DNA of 64,000 bases from Zunongwangia mangrovi (GTDB taxonomy: Bacteria > Bacteroidota > Bacteroidia > Flavobacteriales > Flavobacteriaceae): contig NZ_FOKV01000004.1 in assembly GCF_900112105.1 (NCBI RefSeq), positions 186,001 through 250,000 on the forward strand. The letters are read 5' to 3'. Under the pieces are notes generated by a model. The model was given only the letters and a program-made list of their open reading frames with translations. It searched no databases and had not been told where the DNA came from. Positions 25,141 to 34,030 of this stretch are shown here, piece after piece. Within the stretch, counting starts at the first letter, position 1. The number at the start of each line of letters is the position of its first letter. A program made the translations under genes and the position numbers.

Positions 25141-25156
25141 AAATTATTATAACTTT

Positions 25157-26578
25157 CTAAGTTGCAAATGGTTTCTTCTGCAGCATTTTGCTGAAAACTA
25201 AATATAGAATTCCGCAGCAAAGCCAGGCGGGCAGTGTAACAAAAGATAAGAACACATCGAATTGAACTGAAATAAAGTAGAATACTCCAAAACTTATTAC
25301 CCAAGCCCAAAAGACCGCCTGATTAAATTTAGTTCCCGATTTTTCAGCATAGAAAGATTGAATGCCAAATTTCTTTCCGAAGAAATATTCAAAAACGATA
25401 ATGGCTCCGATAGGTGCTAAAATGAACCCATAAAGTGCTACAAAACCTAATAATTTCATTGCAAAAGCAGGGAATAATCCTGCGATTGTTGCTACCGATC
25501 CTGCAATGATAGTGACCCAAGCCGTAGAAACTTTTGGAATGATGGCCTGAAATGCTAATCCAGCTCGGTAAATTGTTGGGTTTGCCGTTGTCCAACCAGC
25601 GAGAATCACCGCAATAATTCCGAAAACACCAATCGCATTATAAGCCAACGGACCTGGTGCTACCGAAGGTGCTTCTCCACTTGCTAAAATAGCCTGAGCT
25701 TCAGGAGATTTTAAGTATACGGCGTATAACAATGCAGCTGCGATCCAAGCAATATAATGCCCTATATAAATTCCTGCAGCTGTTGTCCAACCAGAACTTG
25801 GATTTTTGGCAAATCGAAAAACGGATAGATCTGACATCCCAATATGCATTGCTGCATTGGCAAACCAAGACCACAAGAATACGTGCCAAAACGTATATTT
25901 TATTTGACCAGGAAAAGGTTCGCTTCCTTCACCCCAAATATTCCAAAAATCAGAAAAACTATGGACGTCTAAATTTACTAGCGAAACAATTCCGCAAATA
26001 ACAAAGGCAAGGACGATAATCGGACTCATCCAATTGGCGGCTTTCGCTACCGTGCTATAACCTTTGGCCGCGATTATTGAGATTACCGCCCCAATAGTTA
26101 ATACGATAATCACCCAAGTAGCACTGTTAGGCATTGTATCGGTTAATTTCGGCATCTCCATATCAAATGGAACGCCTACCGCGGTTGCGGATACAGTGAT
26201 CATTGCTCCTGCCAAGAAGCAGAATAATACTCCATTAGCCAGATTATAAACTGTAACCAGGCGTTTTCCGCATATCTTCTCTAAATGATAATAAAGTGTA
26301 TATCTAAATTTGGTGCCAATTTCTGCAGTGAGAAACCGCCAGCTTAAAACCGCCATCAAATTTCCAAAAAGCAATCCAATGATCAAGTCGAAAGCACTAA
26401 CACCGGTAGTTAAAAAAAGCGGACCGATCACAAACTCTGTTCCCGCGGCGTGCTCACCGGCATACATTCCTAAAAAGCTTTTCCAACTTTTTAGCTTGGA
26501 TTCAGGAACACGTTCGCGTTCAAATTCTCCCGAAACTTCTTCGGTTAATACTTCTTCTTCTATTTGTGCCTGACTCAT
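25157..26578 (-). CDS. NCS1-family (cytosine/purine permease-like) transporter
   Basis: This 473-residue membrane protein has about twelve helices. The N-terminal motif SWKSFLGMYAGEHAAGTEFV and FLTTGVSAFDLIIGLLFGN match the nucleobase:cation symporter-1 family, as do later segments such as FANAAMHIGMSDLSVFRFAK and GWTTANPTIYRAGLAFQA. NCS1 members usually import cytosine, uracil, allantoin or thiamine precursors. It is the last gene in the direction of the rhamnose operon, 520 bp after lldD, and nothing for nucleobase metabolism is nearby. It could import L-rhamnose, lactate or another product, which is inference. The large gap leaves open that it is a separate unit. Confidence 0.85.
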   Translation of the reverse strand: MSQAQIEEEVLTEEVSGEFERERVPESKLKSWKSFLGMYAGEHAAGTEFVIGPLFLTTGVSAFDLIIGLLFGNLMAVLSWRFLTAEIGTKFRYTLYYHLEKICGKRLVTVYNLANGVLFCFLAGAMITVSATAVGVPFDMEMPKLTDTMPNSATWVIIVLTIGAVISIIAAKGYSTVAKAANWMSPIIVLAFVICGIVSLVNLDVHSFSDFWNIWGEGSEPFPGQIKYTFWHVFLWSWFANAAMHIGMSDLSVFRFAKNPSSGWTTAAGIYIGHYIAWIAAALLYAVYLKSPEAQAILASGEAPSVAPGPLAYNAIGVFGIIAVILAGWTTANPTIYRAGLAFQAIIPKVSTAWVTIIAGSVATIAGLFPAFAMKLLGFVALYGFILAPIGAIIVFEYFFGKKFGIQSFYAEKSGTKFNQAVFWAWVISFGVFYFISVQFDVFLSFVTLPAWLCCGILYLVFSKMLQKKPFAT

Positions 26579-26707
26579 TTTTTTAGATGTTAGCTATCAG
26601 CAATTAGCTTTCAGCTTTTATTTTGTTATTACTTTATTTCAATCGATTTAGTTGATTTTTTTTTAACTTCCAAACTATTCCATATTCATATTATCATTTA
26701 AAATCTC

Positions 26708-26878
26708 TACTTTTTTTCATTACCAAAAAAAGTAGCAAAAAAGTCTAGTCTTATTTTTATTTCCTTGAATTGTTAGCAAAATAGCTTATCCTGCGCAAGG
26801 GAAACCGTTTCACTTATCCCTTGCTCCGCAGCCATCGCTGCGCTATTTTACTACAATTACTACGGAATTAAAAAGTAG
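26708..26878. repeat. Structured intergenic repeat R1, copy 2
   Basis: This copy has the same length (171 bp) and termini as copy 1 at 85-255. Its stems are AAAATAGC (26778-26785) with GCTATTTT (26842-26849), and GCAAGGGA (26795-26802) with TCCCTTGC (26817-26824). They pair perfectly but differ in sequence from copy 1, while the AACCGnT apical loop and the ATTCCTTGAATTGT and AATTACTAC segments are kept. It lies between the permease and lldD genes. Confidence 0.75.
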
Positions 26879-26959
26879 GACACCAAACACTTTGTCAATT
26901 CCAACGTTTTTCAATTATCACTACGTACTTGACAAGAAATTTTTTGAACTTCTCAGCTA

Positions 26960-27098
26960 TATGCGATCCTGAAACAAGCCCGCCTGCCGTACGGTCAGAA
27001 CCAGGATGACGCTTTTCCTTATTTCTTTATTCTCATCTCTAAGCTTTCAAGTCTAATCTCTATATTCTATTTTCTAAAATCTAAAATCTCAACTCTAA
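26960..27098. repeat. GGATGACGC dyad and AG/CT-rich tract downstream of lldD
   Basis: GATCCTGAAACAAG followed by CCAGGATGACGC is a longer variant of the dyad at 28374. From about 27035, a CT-rich tract (repeats of TCTAAAATC) runs to the end of lldD. Similar tracts lie beyond rhaB, rhaI and rhaEW. The 26579-26707 part of the gap is AT-rich with nothing recognisable. Confidence 0.5.
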
Positions 27099-28250
27099 TC
27101 ATTCCTTCACTAAATACTTCGGTAAATCGGTTACTTTTTCGCAACAGACTTGCTCTAGAACTTGTTGTAATTGCATTTTTAGCATTGCAATGGTATGATC
27201 ACCGCCTTTATCGCCTAAAGCGCCAACGCCATACATAAACGATCGTCCTAAAAAGCTAAAATCGGCTCCGCTACTCATAACGCGAGCAATGTCGGGACCG
27301 GAACGAATTCCGCTATCCATCATTACCGTAATTTGATCTTTATATTTTTCGGCAATATGCGAAAGTGGTTTTATAGTCGATTCTCCTGCGTCCAATTGTC
27401 TTCCGCCGTGATTGGAAACGATAATTCCGTCGAAACCTAATCGAATCGCTTCTTCAGCATCTTCATCGGAAACGACTCCTTTTAAGACCAATTTCCCTTT
27501 CCAAAGATCACGAAGCGGTTTAATTTTTTCTTCATTTAATCTTCCAGAAAAAGTAGCATTCATCCAGGCGCCAAGCTGTTTAATGCTCATTCCTTTCTCC
27601 ATATATTTTTTCATTGTCGCGAAATTTGGGGCACCGCGCTTTAAGGTTTCCATTGCCCAGGCAGGTTTACCCATTACTTGCAATACGTTTCTGAAATTCA
27701 TTTGCGGCGGCATTGCGAGTCCGTTTCTTATCTCTTTTGGACGATAGCCAAAAGTGGGAACGTCACATAAAATCACCAAAACCGGAACTTCAGCAGCTTC
27801 AGCACGTTTTAAAATATCGTCACGTAACCAATCTTCAGTAGGGTGATATAGCTGAAACCAGGCGCGACCTTCCGTTAGTTCGCTTGCACGTTCGATACTT
27901 GTGGAAGTCACCGTACTCAAAACAAATGGAATGTTATGTTTCAATGATGCTTTGGCTAAGATTTCGGGCGCATTAGGCCACATTAAACCTTGTAAACCAA
28001 TGGGTGAAATCCCAAAAGGGGCATCATATTTTATACCGAACAATTCAGTTTCTAACCTCGATTTGCTGTAGTTTTTCAGGTATCTAGGTTTTAGCTGAAT
28101 TTCCCTAATTTCATCGGTATTTCTTTTGATATTGATATTCTCATTACAGCCTCCGTCCAGGTATTCGAATGCAAAACGCGGCATACGTTTTTGCGCACGC
28201 TCACGAAGCGATTCGATCGACGGATATTCGGTGTTAAATGGAAAGGCCAT
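27099..28250 (-). CDS. lldD: FMN-dependent L-lactate dehydrogenase / alpha-hydroxy-acid dehydrogenase
   Basis: This 383-residue TIM-barrel flavoprotein has family signatures: FNTEYPSIESLRERAQKRMP (start), APFGISPIGLQGLMWPNAPE, VLVILCDVPTFGYRPKE and the catalytic HGG loop GIIVSNHGGRQLDAGES, with a His base and an Arg for the carboxylate. LMDSGIRSGPDIARVMSSGA is the FMN phosphate site. It oxidises L-lactate to pyruvate. In this cluster the lactate would come from L-lactaldehyde made and oxidised by RhaEW, which completes the pathway to pyruvate. It lies 256 bp downstream of the kinase gene. Confidence 0.92.
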   Translation of the reverse strand: MAFPFNTEYPSIESLRERAQKRMPRFAFEYLDGGCNENINIKRNTDEIREIQLKPRYLKNYSKSRLETELFGIKYDAPFGISPIGLQGLMWPNAPEILAKASLKHNIPFVLSTVTSTSIERASELTEGRAWFQLYHPTEDWLRDDILKRAEAAEVPVLVILCDVPTFGYRPKEIRNGLAMPPQMNFRNVLQVMGKPAWAMETLKRGAPNFATMKKYMEKGMSIKQLGAWMNATFSGRLNEEKIKPLRDLWKGKLVLKGVVSDEDAEEAIRLGFDGIIVSNHGGRQLDAGESTIKPLSHIAEKYKDQITVMMDSGIRSGPDIARVMSSGADFSFLGRSFMYGVGALGDKGGDHTIAMLKMQLQQVLEQVCCEKVTDLPKYLVKE

Positions 28251-28506
28251 AGGTCTATTTTAGTTTACTGTTTACGGTTACTAGTTAACAGTTAATATTT
28301 TTTAGCTTAAAATTGAATGTATTCAGCTTTAAGTTTTCTCTTATTTTCTTCATTCAGTATTTAATAGATGAGATCCCGGATCAAGTCCGGGATGACGCTT
28401 ATTTTTAGCTTAATATTCCTCCTGATTCTTGTTTCTTTAATCACTGGTCTAATTCTCTATTTTCTAGCATCTAATCTCTCAATACTAACTTGTCACTACT
28501 TAAAAA
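28251..28506. other. Spacer between lldD and rhaB with a hairpin repeat
   Basis: It contains the perfect dyad TCCCGGATCAAGTCCGGGA (28374-28392) followed by TGACGC, a short hairpin unit widespread in bacterial genomes (from memory). After it, a CT-rich tract (about 28440-28495) runs up to the end of the kinase gene. No open frame is supported. Confidence 0.6.
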
Positions 28507-29892
28507 CTACTTCGTCAACAGTAGCGGAACTAACTTCTTCATTCGGTAGTTTTCTTTTAAAAATTTAGAATCTACCTTTTTGTTTGAAATCACCATCGCC
28601 GCACCTAAGGCTGAACCTAAAGGTGAATGCGTCGATAATACCTTAAATTCGCTAAAATGATGTGCCATTAATTTCATAAACACATCATTATCGGTAAAAC
28701 CACCGTCGATGTAAATTTTATAAATAGGTGAATTTCCTATTGCATTTCTAATGGTGTGAATCTGTAGTTCCATCAGCTCGATCATTAGTTGATGATAGGC
28801 TTCTTCAAAAGTTGGAAAAGGCTTCAAATCGGTTTGGTGTAATTCTTTTCTTTGAAGCGAAATCCCTTCAAATTTGAAATAAATCGAAGGTTTTTCAATC
28901 AGTCTTAAATATAGCTCCTGATCAAACTTTACATCACGGTGATACCCGTATTCTTTTCCGTAGTATTCTCCGAGTTTTTCGACCTGAATTCGGTATTCAT
29001 TACCCATAAAAAAACGAGAAGCTTTTACCCGTTTCCCGTCGACACGTAGATAATTCAGGCAATTGTTTCTAATATCTTCTTCTCCTAAGCTTTCTTCGTT
29101 AAATGGATTCAATGAAATACTCCAGGTTCCGGTAGAGAGCAATAAAAATGGCTTTTTCTTACTTAAAATATAAGGTAACAAAGCCGAAGAACTATCGTGA
29201 ATTCCCACACCAATTTTTATCTTTTTCCCTTTGTAAGAGGTGTTAATACTACTCGCCGTCGGAATAATTGGCCCGAATAATTGATCGAATCCTTCCGCAT
29301 AAACCCATTCGTGATAATCTTCCTTATCGAAATCCCACAAATTGGTGTGGCAACCGATCGAGGTATATTCGCTCACCGGAATACCCGTAAATAAAAACGA
29401 TAAATACTGTGGAAGATGAAGCGAATACTTGATTTTGTTAAAAATCTCGGGGTATTTTTTCTTCAGCCAAAACAACTGTAATCCCGAATTTAGCATTCCC
29501 GATTGTGGTGAAGCGGTCTCTTTGGCGATCTTTAATTCGCCGCCGTATTTCGCATAAAATTCATCGGTAATTTCCTTCTCAATCGGTTTCGTGTAGTTAT
29601 ATAAAGGCGTCAACACATTTCCGTGATGATCTAAATGCACCAAACTCGCTCCGTAAGTCGAAAAATTGATCGACTTCACTTCATATTCTTCACTTTCTAA
29701 AATCGAATGAAATGTATCTTTGATCCACTGCCTTAAAAGCGTAATATCTTCGGTAGGATAACCATCCTCATCTACCGTTAGCGGCAAACGCGTATAATCC
29801 CGAAAAACCTCCTGATAATCCTTATCGAACAGGAAAAATTTCTTGTTGGTTTTCCCAATATCAAAAACAGCAGTTACTTTCTTTTTATTCAT
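28507..29892 (-). CDS. rhaB: FGGY-family carbohydrate kinase, probable rhamnulokinase
   Basis: This 461-residue sugar kinase has the ATPase fold of the FGGY family. The N-terminal phosphate loop is TAVFDIGKTNKKFFLFDKD. Motifs of the second half are PFLLLSTGTWSISLNPFNEE and the adenosine-binding KIYIDGGFTDNDVFMKLMAH, followed by STHSPLGSALGAAMVI. Ordinary FGGY rhamnulokinases phosphorylate L-rhamnulose at O1. The assignment to rhamnulose rests on position between RhaI and LldD, since sequence alone does not separate it from fuculokinase or xylulokinase. It is cytoplasmic. The spacer to rhaI is 435 bp. Confidence 0.82.
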   Translation of the reverse strand: MNKKKVTAVFDIGKTNKKFFLFDKDYQEVFRDYTRLPLTVDEDGYPTEDITLLRQWIKDTFHSILESEEYEVKSINFSTYGASLVHLDHHGNVLTPLYNYTKPIEKEITDEFYAKYGGELKIAKETASPQSGMLNSGLQLFWLKKKYPEIFNKIKYSLHLPQYLSFLFTGIPVSEYTSIGCHTNLWDFDKEDYHEWVYAEGFDQLFGPIIPTASSINTSYKGKKIKIGVGIHDSSSALLPYILSKKKPFLLLSTGTWSISLNPFNEESLGEEDIRNNCLNYLRVDGKRVKASRFFMGNEYRIQVEKLGEYYGKEYGYHRDVKFDQELYLRLIEKPSIYFKFEGISLQRKELHQTDLKPFPTFEEAYHQLMIELMELQIHTIRNAIGNSPIYKIYIDGGFTDNDVFMKLMAHHFSEFKVLSTHSPLGSALGAAMVISNKKVDSKFLKENYRMKKLVPLLLTK

Positions 29893-29899
29893 TTTAATT

Positions 29900-30064
29900 G
29901 TAATCTTATTTGGGACGCGACCTTACAGGTCGGGCTTTACGCTGCAATTCCGTTTGCTTCCTACGGTCGCAATCCGGGATTTCCACTTCAATCCCTCGCG
30001 CAGTTTCTTAGATTTTAGACCGCTTCGCTTTTAGAGTTTAGAAAATGGACTTTATTGAATTCAC
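29900..30064. repeat. Repeat-like block 5' of R2 copy 1
   Basis: It contains a small dyad (CGACC TTAC AGGTCG, around 29925-29938), then a GC-rich segment with TACGCTGCAA and TACGGTCGCAA, which I recall as common between flavobacterial genes. Next is GATTTTAGACCGCTTCGCTT (from 30011), which recurs with one change at 31623. No frame is coding. Confidence 0.45.
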
Positions 30065-30243
30065 CTGTTCATTTTGTCTTGATACAAAACGAACCAAAAA
30101 ATCAAGGCTTACGAACACTTATCTAAATTTATCGTTCGATGCCTAAATTTTAGGAACTCGCTATCGCTCAAACAGCCTAAAATTTAACGGCATTTTCACT
30201 TCAAATTTTACGATAAGCTTTCGATAGGCCATTTTAAATCTTT
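30065..30243. repeat. Structured intergenic repeat R2, copy 1
   Basis: This 179-bp element is nearly identical to 31664-31842. It opens with TTTTGTCTTGATACAAAA, a hairpin whose CTTGAT loop can also pair with ATCAAG just downstream (a possible pseudoknot). A nested structure follows: CTTATC/GATAAG outside, GATGCC/GGCATT, then TAAATTTTAGG (30144-30154) with CCTAAAATTTA (30176-30186). It lies in the rhaB-rhaI spacer. Confidence 0.75.
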
Positions 30244-30327
30244 ATGATTTGTAATAGCTTAAGTCTATTCTCTATATTCTATTTTCTAACATCTCAAATC
30301 TCATTTCTCAAATCTAAATTCTAACTT

Positions 30328-31608
30328 CTACAATCCCGTTGCTACCGTTTTTAATCCGCGGGCTTCGATTAGTGTTTTACGAACATCGAATGCGCGATAG
30401 GCTTCAATAGGATTTACCGCTGCGCCACTTTTAGCTCTTGCTGCTTTTACGATTGAGCGGACATCTGTTCTGTACGCATCCTGCAAAATTTCCTGACATT
30501 TAGTAACATCATCATTTTGTTGCGCTTCTTTTAATGCTTTTTGATCGACTAGTAAAGCCTGAGCGTAAGCAATCAAAATAGCTTCCAGCGATTGTAATAA
30601 ATCTTCCAGCGGATCTTTGATATTATGACTCGCGTCGATCATCCACGCCGGATAAGGATTTTGCGGATTGTTTTCCATTCCGTAGACCAATTCATTAAAA
30701 ATCAAGAACAGGGCATAAGGCTTAATGGAACCTACCGTTAAATCGTCGTCGCCGTATTTACTATCATTGAAATGGAATCCGCCTAACTTGCCTTTATACA
30801 TTAAAGTGGCTACGATTTGCTCGATATTGGTATTTGGTAAATGATGCCCTAAATCGACCAAAGTGAAAGCGCGATTCCCACAAGCATTGGCTAACATAAA
30901 TGATGTTCCCCAATCCTGAATGGTCGTGCTATAAAAGTTAGGTTCGTATGGTTTATATTCGATAAAAAGCTTCCAGTCTTCTGGCATTGAAGCGTAGATT
31001 TCTTTTAGGCTTTTTTCGGTGTTTTGCAACGCATTTTGAAAATTCAGCTGTCCTGGAAAACTAGCTCCATCTGCCAACCAAACGGTTAAACTTTTTGACC
31101 CCAATTGTTCTCCAATACGAATTACTTCTTTATTGTGTTCTATTGCATATTCACGAGAAGCTTCATTGATGCTGTTCAGTGAACCGAATTTATAGCTCTC
31201 TTTTGAATCAGGTTGATCCTGAAACGTATTCGAATTCATCGCATCGAAAATGATATCGTGACTTTTAGCAATATCTTTGATCGCGTTTACATCTTCTGGA
31301 ATATCCCAAGGAATATGCAACGACACCGCACCCGCCGTTTTGGTGAGCGCGTGTAAAATGCCAATATCATCTAACTTTTGTTCTAAAGAAGACGGTTCTC
31401 CTCCGTAAGAAAAGCGACCAAATCGCGTTCCGCCGGCACCTAAAGCCCAACTTGGAATCGCCACCTGAAAATCGGCTAATTTTTGTATAATTTCATCTAT
31501 CGAAATTCCTTTTTTAGCAAACTTATTTTTAATGTAATCGATTTCATTTTCGAATGAATCGTTTTGCTTTTTATTGAATTCTGATAGTTGATCAGTATTT
31601 ATTTTCAT
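30328..31608 (-). CDS. rhaI: L-rhamnose isomerase (RhaI type)
   Basis: This 426-residue xylose-isomerase-like TIM barrel belongs to the Pseudomonas stutzeri-type L-rhamnose isomerase group rather than E. coli RhaA. Signatures are VAIPSWALGAGGTRFGRF at the N-terminus, SLHIPWDIPEDVNAI, LFIEYKPYEPNFYSTTIQDW (metal-binding Glu), FTLVDLGHHLPNTNIE (metal Asp and His) and GGFHFNDSKYGDDDLTVG. It converts L-rhamnose to L-rhamnulose in the cytoplasm. It lies between rhaEW (302 bp upstream) and the kinase gene; both spacers carry an R2 repeat. Confidence 0.93.
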   Translation of the reverse strand: MKINTDQLSEFNKKQNDSFENEIDYIKNKFAKKGISIDEIIQKLADFQVAIPSWALGAGGTRFGRFSYGGEPSSLEQKLDDIGILHALTKTAGAVSLHIPWDIPEDVNAIKDIAKSHDIIFDAMNSNTFQDQPDSKESYKFGSLNSINEASREYAIEHNKEVIRIGEQLGSKSLTVWLADGASFPGQLNFQNALQNTEKSLKEIYASMPEDWKLFIEYKPYEPNFYSTTIQDWGTSFMLANACGNRAFTLVDLGHHLPNTNIEQIVATLMYKGKLGGFHFNDSKYGDDDLTVGSIKPYALFLIFNELVYGMENNPQNPYPAWMIDASHNIKDPLEDLLQSLEAILIAYAQALLVDQKALKEAQQNDDVTKCQEILQDAYRTDVRSIVKAARAKSGAAVNPIEAYRAFDVRKTLIEARGLKTVATGL

Positions 31609-31618
31609 CTTTATTATT

Positions 31619-31663
31619 TTAAGATTTTAGATCGCTTCGCTTTTAGAATTTAGACTATCTTAT
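31619..31663. repeat. Direct repeat unit next to R2 copy 2
   Basis: GATTTTAGATCGCTTCGCTT (starting at 31623) matches the string beginning at 30011 with one difference. It precedes the second R2 element, so the repeated unit is a composite of this module plus R2. Confidence 0.5.
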
Positions 31664-31842
31664 CTGTTCATTTTGTCTTGATACAAAACGAACCAAAAAA
31701 TCAAGGCTTACGAACACTTATCTAAATTTATCGTTCGATGCCTAAATTTCAGGAACTCGCTATCGCTCAAACAGCCTGAAATTTTACGGCATTATCACTT
31801 CAAATTTTACGATAAGCTTTCGATAGGCCGTTTTAAATCTTT
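31664..31842. repeat. Structured intergenic repeat R2, copy 2
   Basis: This copy is the same length as that at 30065 with only a handful of changes. In the central stem, AAATTTCAGG (31744-31753) pairs with CCTGAAATTT (31775-31784). Relative to copy 1, T became C in one arm and A became G in the other, keeping the pair. It lies between rhaI and rhaEW. A CT-rich tract (31855-31905) closes the spacer. Confidence 0.75.
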
Positions 31843-31910
31843 CTTATTTCTTGACTCAATTACACTTTATCTATTCTCTAAAATCTAATTTAATTACTCA
31901 TATCTAAACT

Positions 31911-34007
31911 TTATCTCACAAAAGCATTCGCCATACCGCCATCTACATTAATGGTATTTCCGGTGCTTTTGTCCAGAACGCCTACGCAGGCGAATACGCC
32001 GTTAGCGATATCTTCTGGTAAGATAATTTCATTTAATAAGTTTCTTTTGGCGTAATGCGCAGGAAGATCTTCAACTTTAATTCCGTGAGCTTTTGCTCGA
32101 CCTTCAGCCCAATCGCCTTCCCAAATTTTACTTCCAACGATAACTCCGTCTGGATTTACGGTATTCACACGAATATGATCGCTACCTAATTCCGCAGCTA
32201 ATAAACGCGTCATATGTTGTTGTGCCGCTTTTGCAGTTCCGTAGCCAACATTGTTGGGGCCAGAAACTAGTCCGTTTTTACTGGCAATATTCACGATATC
32301 ACCACCTAGACCTTGCTTGCGCATAATTTCAACTCCTTTTTGCGCCATCAAAAACTGACCTTTCACCAATACATTTTGAAGCAGTTCCCAATCTTTCAAC
32401 GAAGTATCCGGTAAAGATTTTGAAATTGCCAATCCTGCTGAATGCACCACGATATCTACACCACCAAAGGCAAGATTCGCTTCTTTATAAGCCTTTTCTA
32501 TCGACTCTTCTTTGGTTACATCGCAAAGTGCAATCGCAGCTTCGTCACGTTTGTAAGTCGATAAAGCTTTATCTAAATTCTCCTGACTAATATCGGTTAG
32601 CACTACGTTAGCACCTTCAGCAACCAATTTATCAGCAATAGCTTTTCCAATTCCGCCGGCAGCACCGGTTACGATCGCTACTTTGCGAGAAAGTGGTTTT
32701 TCCGCAGGCATACGTTGTAATTTAGCCTCTTCTAATAACCAATATTCGATATCAAAAGCCTCTTGTCTTGGCAGGGAAGTATATTCAGTAATTGCTTCAG
32801 CTCCACGCATCACATTAATCGCATTTACATAGAATTCACTAGCTACACGAGTAGTTTGTTTGTTCTTTGCAAAACTGAACATCCCAACACCCGGATAAAT
32901 GATGATCACCGGATTAGGATCTCGCATCGCCGGACTATTGGCGTGTTTGTGATTTTCGTAATATTGCCGATATTCTTCTCGATATTGTTCAAAAGAAGGC
33001 TCTAATTTTTTCAGTGTAGCTTCCGTATCAGTCACATCATCTGATGGATCTAACGTCAAGATGAGCGGCTGAATTTTAGTACGTAAAAAATGATCTGGAC
33101 AGGAAGTTCCCATTGGCGCCAAACGCTCCAGATCATTACTATTAATATATTGTAAAACGGTGTCACTATCGGTAAAATGACCGATCATTTGATTTTCTGA
33201 AGAAGCCAGTCCGCGTAGTAACGGCATTAACTCGGCAGCCTTTTCTTTACGTTCTTCCGCAGGTAAAGATTTTAGTTTTTGTCCGCCAAAGACTTCTCCG
33301 TTTTCTTTGATTTTCTTTTCAATATAATCTGAAGCCATTTCGATAACTTCCAGACTATTTACGTAGCAATCGTAAGAAGTATCGCCCCAGGTAAATAAAC
33401 CGTGGCTACCCAATACGATTCCGCGAATTCCGGGATTTTCTTCTAAACATCTTTCAAGCTGAAGCCCTAAATCGAAACCAGGACGTTGCCACGGAACCCA
33501 ACCCATGGTATCGCCCCAAATTTCTTTGGTAACCTTTTCGCTATCTTTTGCAGCCGCAACCGCGATAAGCGCATCTGGGTGAAGGTGATCGATATGTTTA
33601 AAAGGTAATAATCCGTGAAGTGGTGTATCGATGGAAGGCGCTTTGCTATCCAGATCGTAGATACAGTGATTAAAAAGTCCTACCATTCGGTCTTCATCTT
33701 CTAAACCACCGTAAACATTTTTTAAGTTTCTAAGGCGTTCAGTATATAAACCGGCAATTCCTTTACGAGTCAACGTACCAATATCACCACCAGAACCTTT
33801 AACCCACATTACTTCTACATCTTCGTTAGTAAGTGGATCTTTTTCGATGGTTTTACAGCTGGTATTTCCACCGCCATAATTAGTGATTCTAAGATCGGCA
33901 CCTAATATATTTGATCGGTATAAAAACAAAGCTACCTGATCGTCACCCAATTCGGCAGCTTTAGCTTCATCCCAGAGATAGTCTACGTACTGAAAAGTTT
34001 TTTCCAT
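31911..34007 (-). CDS. rhaEW: Bifunctional L-rhamnulose-1-phosphate aldolase / L-lactaldehyde dehydrogenase
   Basis: This 698-residue fusion has two enzymes. Residues 1-430 are a class II aldolase; zinc ligands are expected in PFKHIDHLHPDALIAVAA and GIVLGSHGLFTWG, and the phosphate loop in NYGGGNTSCKTI. Residues 440-698 are an SDR: VAIVTGAAGGIGKAIADKLV, a Ser in NIASKNGLVS, the YxxxK site in VGYGTAKAAQQHM and a closing NTINVDGGMANAF. It splits L-rhamnulose 1-phosphate to DHAP and L-lactaldehyde and oxidises the aldehyde to L-lactate. This is the usual RhaEW architecture. It is the first gene of the rhamnose operon, divergent from the GntR-type regulator, with a promoter and operator-like dyads between them. 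Confidence 0.95.
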   Translation of the reverse strand: MEKTFQYVDYLWDEAKAAELGDDQVALFLYRSNILGADLRITNYGGGNTSCKTIEKDPLTNEDVEVMWVKGSGGDIGTLTRKGIAGLYTERLRNLKNVYGGLEDEDRMVGLFNHCIYDLDSKAPSIDTPLHGLLPFKHIDHLHPDALIAVAAAKDSEKVTKEIWGDTMGWVPWQRPGFDLGLQLERCLEENPGIRGIVLGSHGLFTWGDTSYDCYVNSLEVIEMASDYIEKKIKENGEVFGGQKLKSLPAEERKEKAAELMPLLRGLASSENQMIGHFTDSDTVLQYINSNDLERLAPMGTSCPDHFLRTKIQPLILTLDPSDDVTDTEATLKKLEPSFEQYREEYRQYYENHKHANSPAMRDPNPVIIIYPGVGMFSFAKNKQTTRVASEFYVNAINVMRGAEAITEYTSLPRQEAFDIEYWLLEEAKLQRMPAEKPLSRKVAIVTGAAGGIGKAIADKLVAEGANVVLTDISQENLDKALSTYKRDEAAIALCDVTKEESIEKAYKEANLAFGGVDIVVHSAGLAISKSLPDTSLKDWELLQNVLVKGQFLMAQKGVEIMRKQGLGGDIVNIASKNGLVSGPNNVGYGTAKAAQQHMTRLLAAELGSDHIRVNTVNPDGVIVGSKIWEGDWAEGRAKAHGIKVEDLPAHYAKRNLLNEIILPEDIANGVFACVGVLDKSTGNTINVDGGMANAFVR

Positions 34008-34030
34008 GATTTATCATTATGTGTTTATCT

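Noticed and set aside
25732-26573. Plus-strand open frames opposite the permease gene
   Set aside because: They are shadows of a 473-residue membrane protein with clear family motifs on the minus strand.
26690-26900. Possible insertion sequence or MITE with inverted ends
   Set aside because: There is no transposase and no clear target duplication. Inner stems covary, so it is reported as a structured repeat instead.
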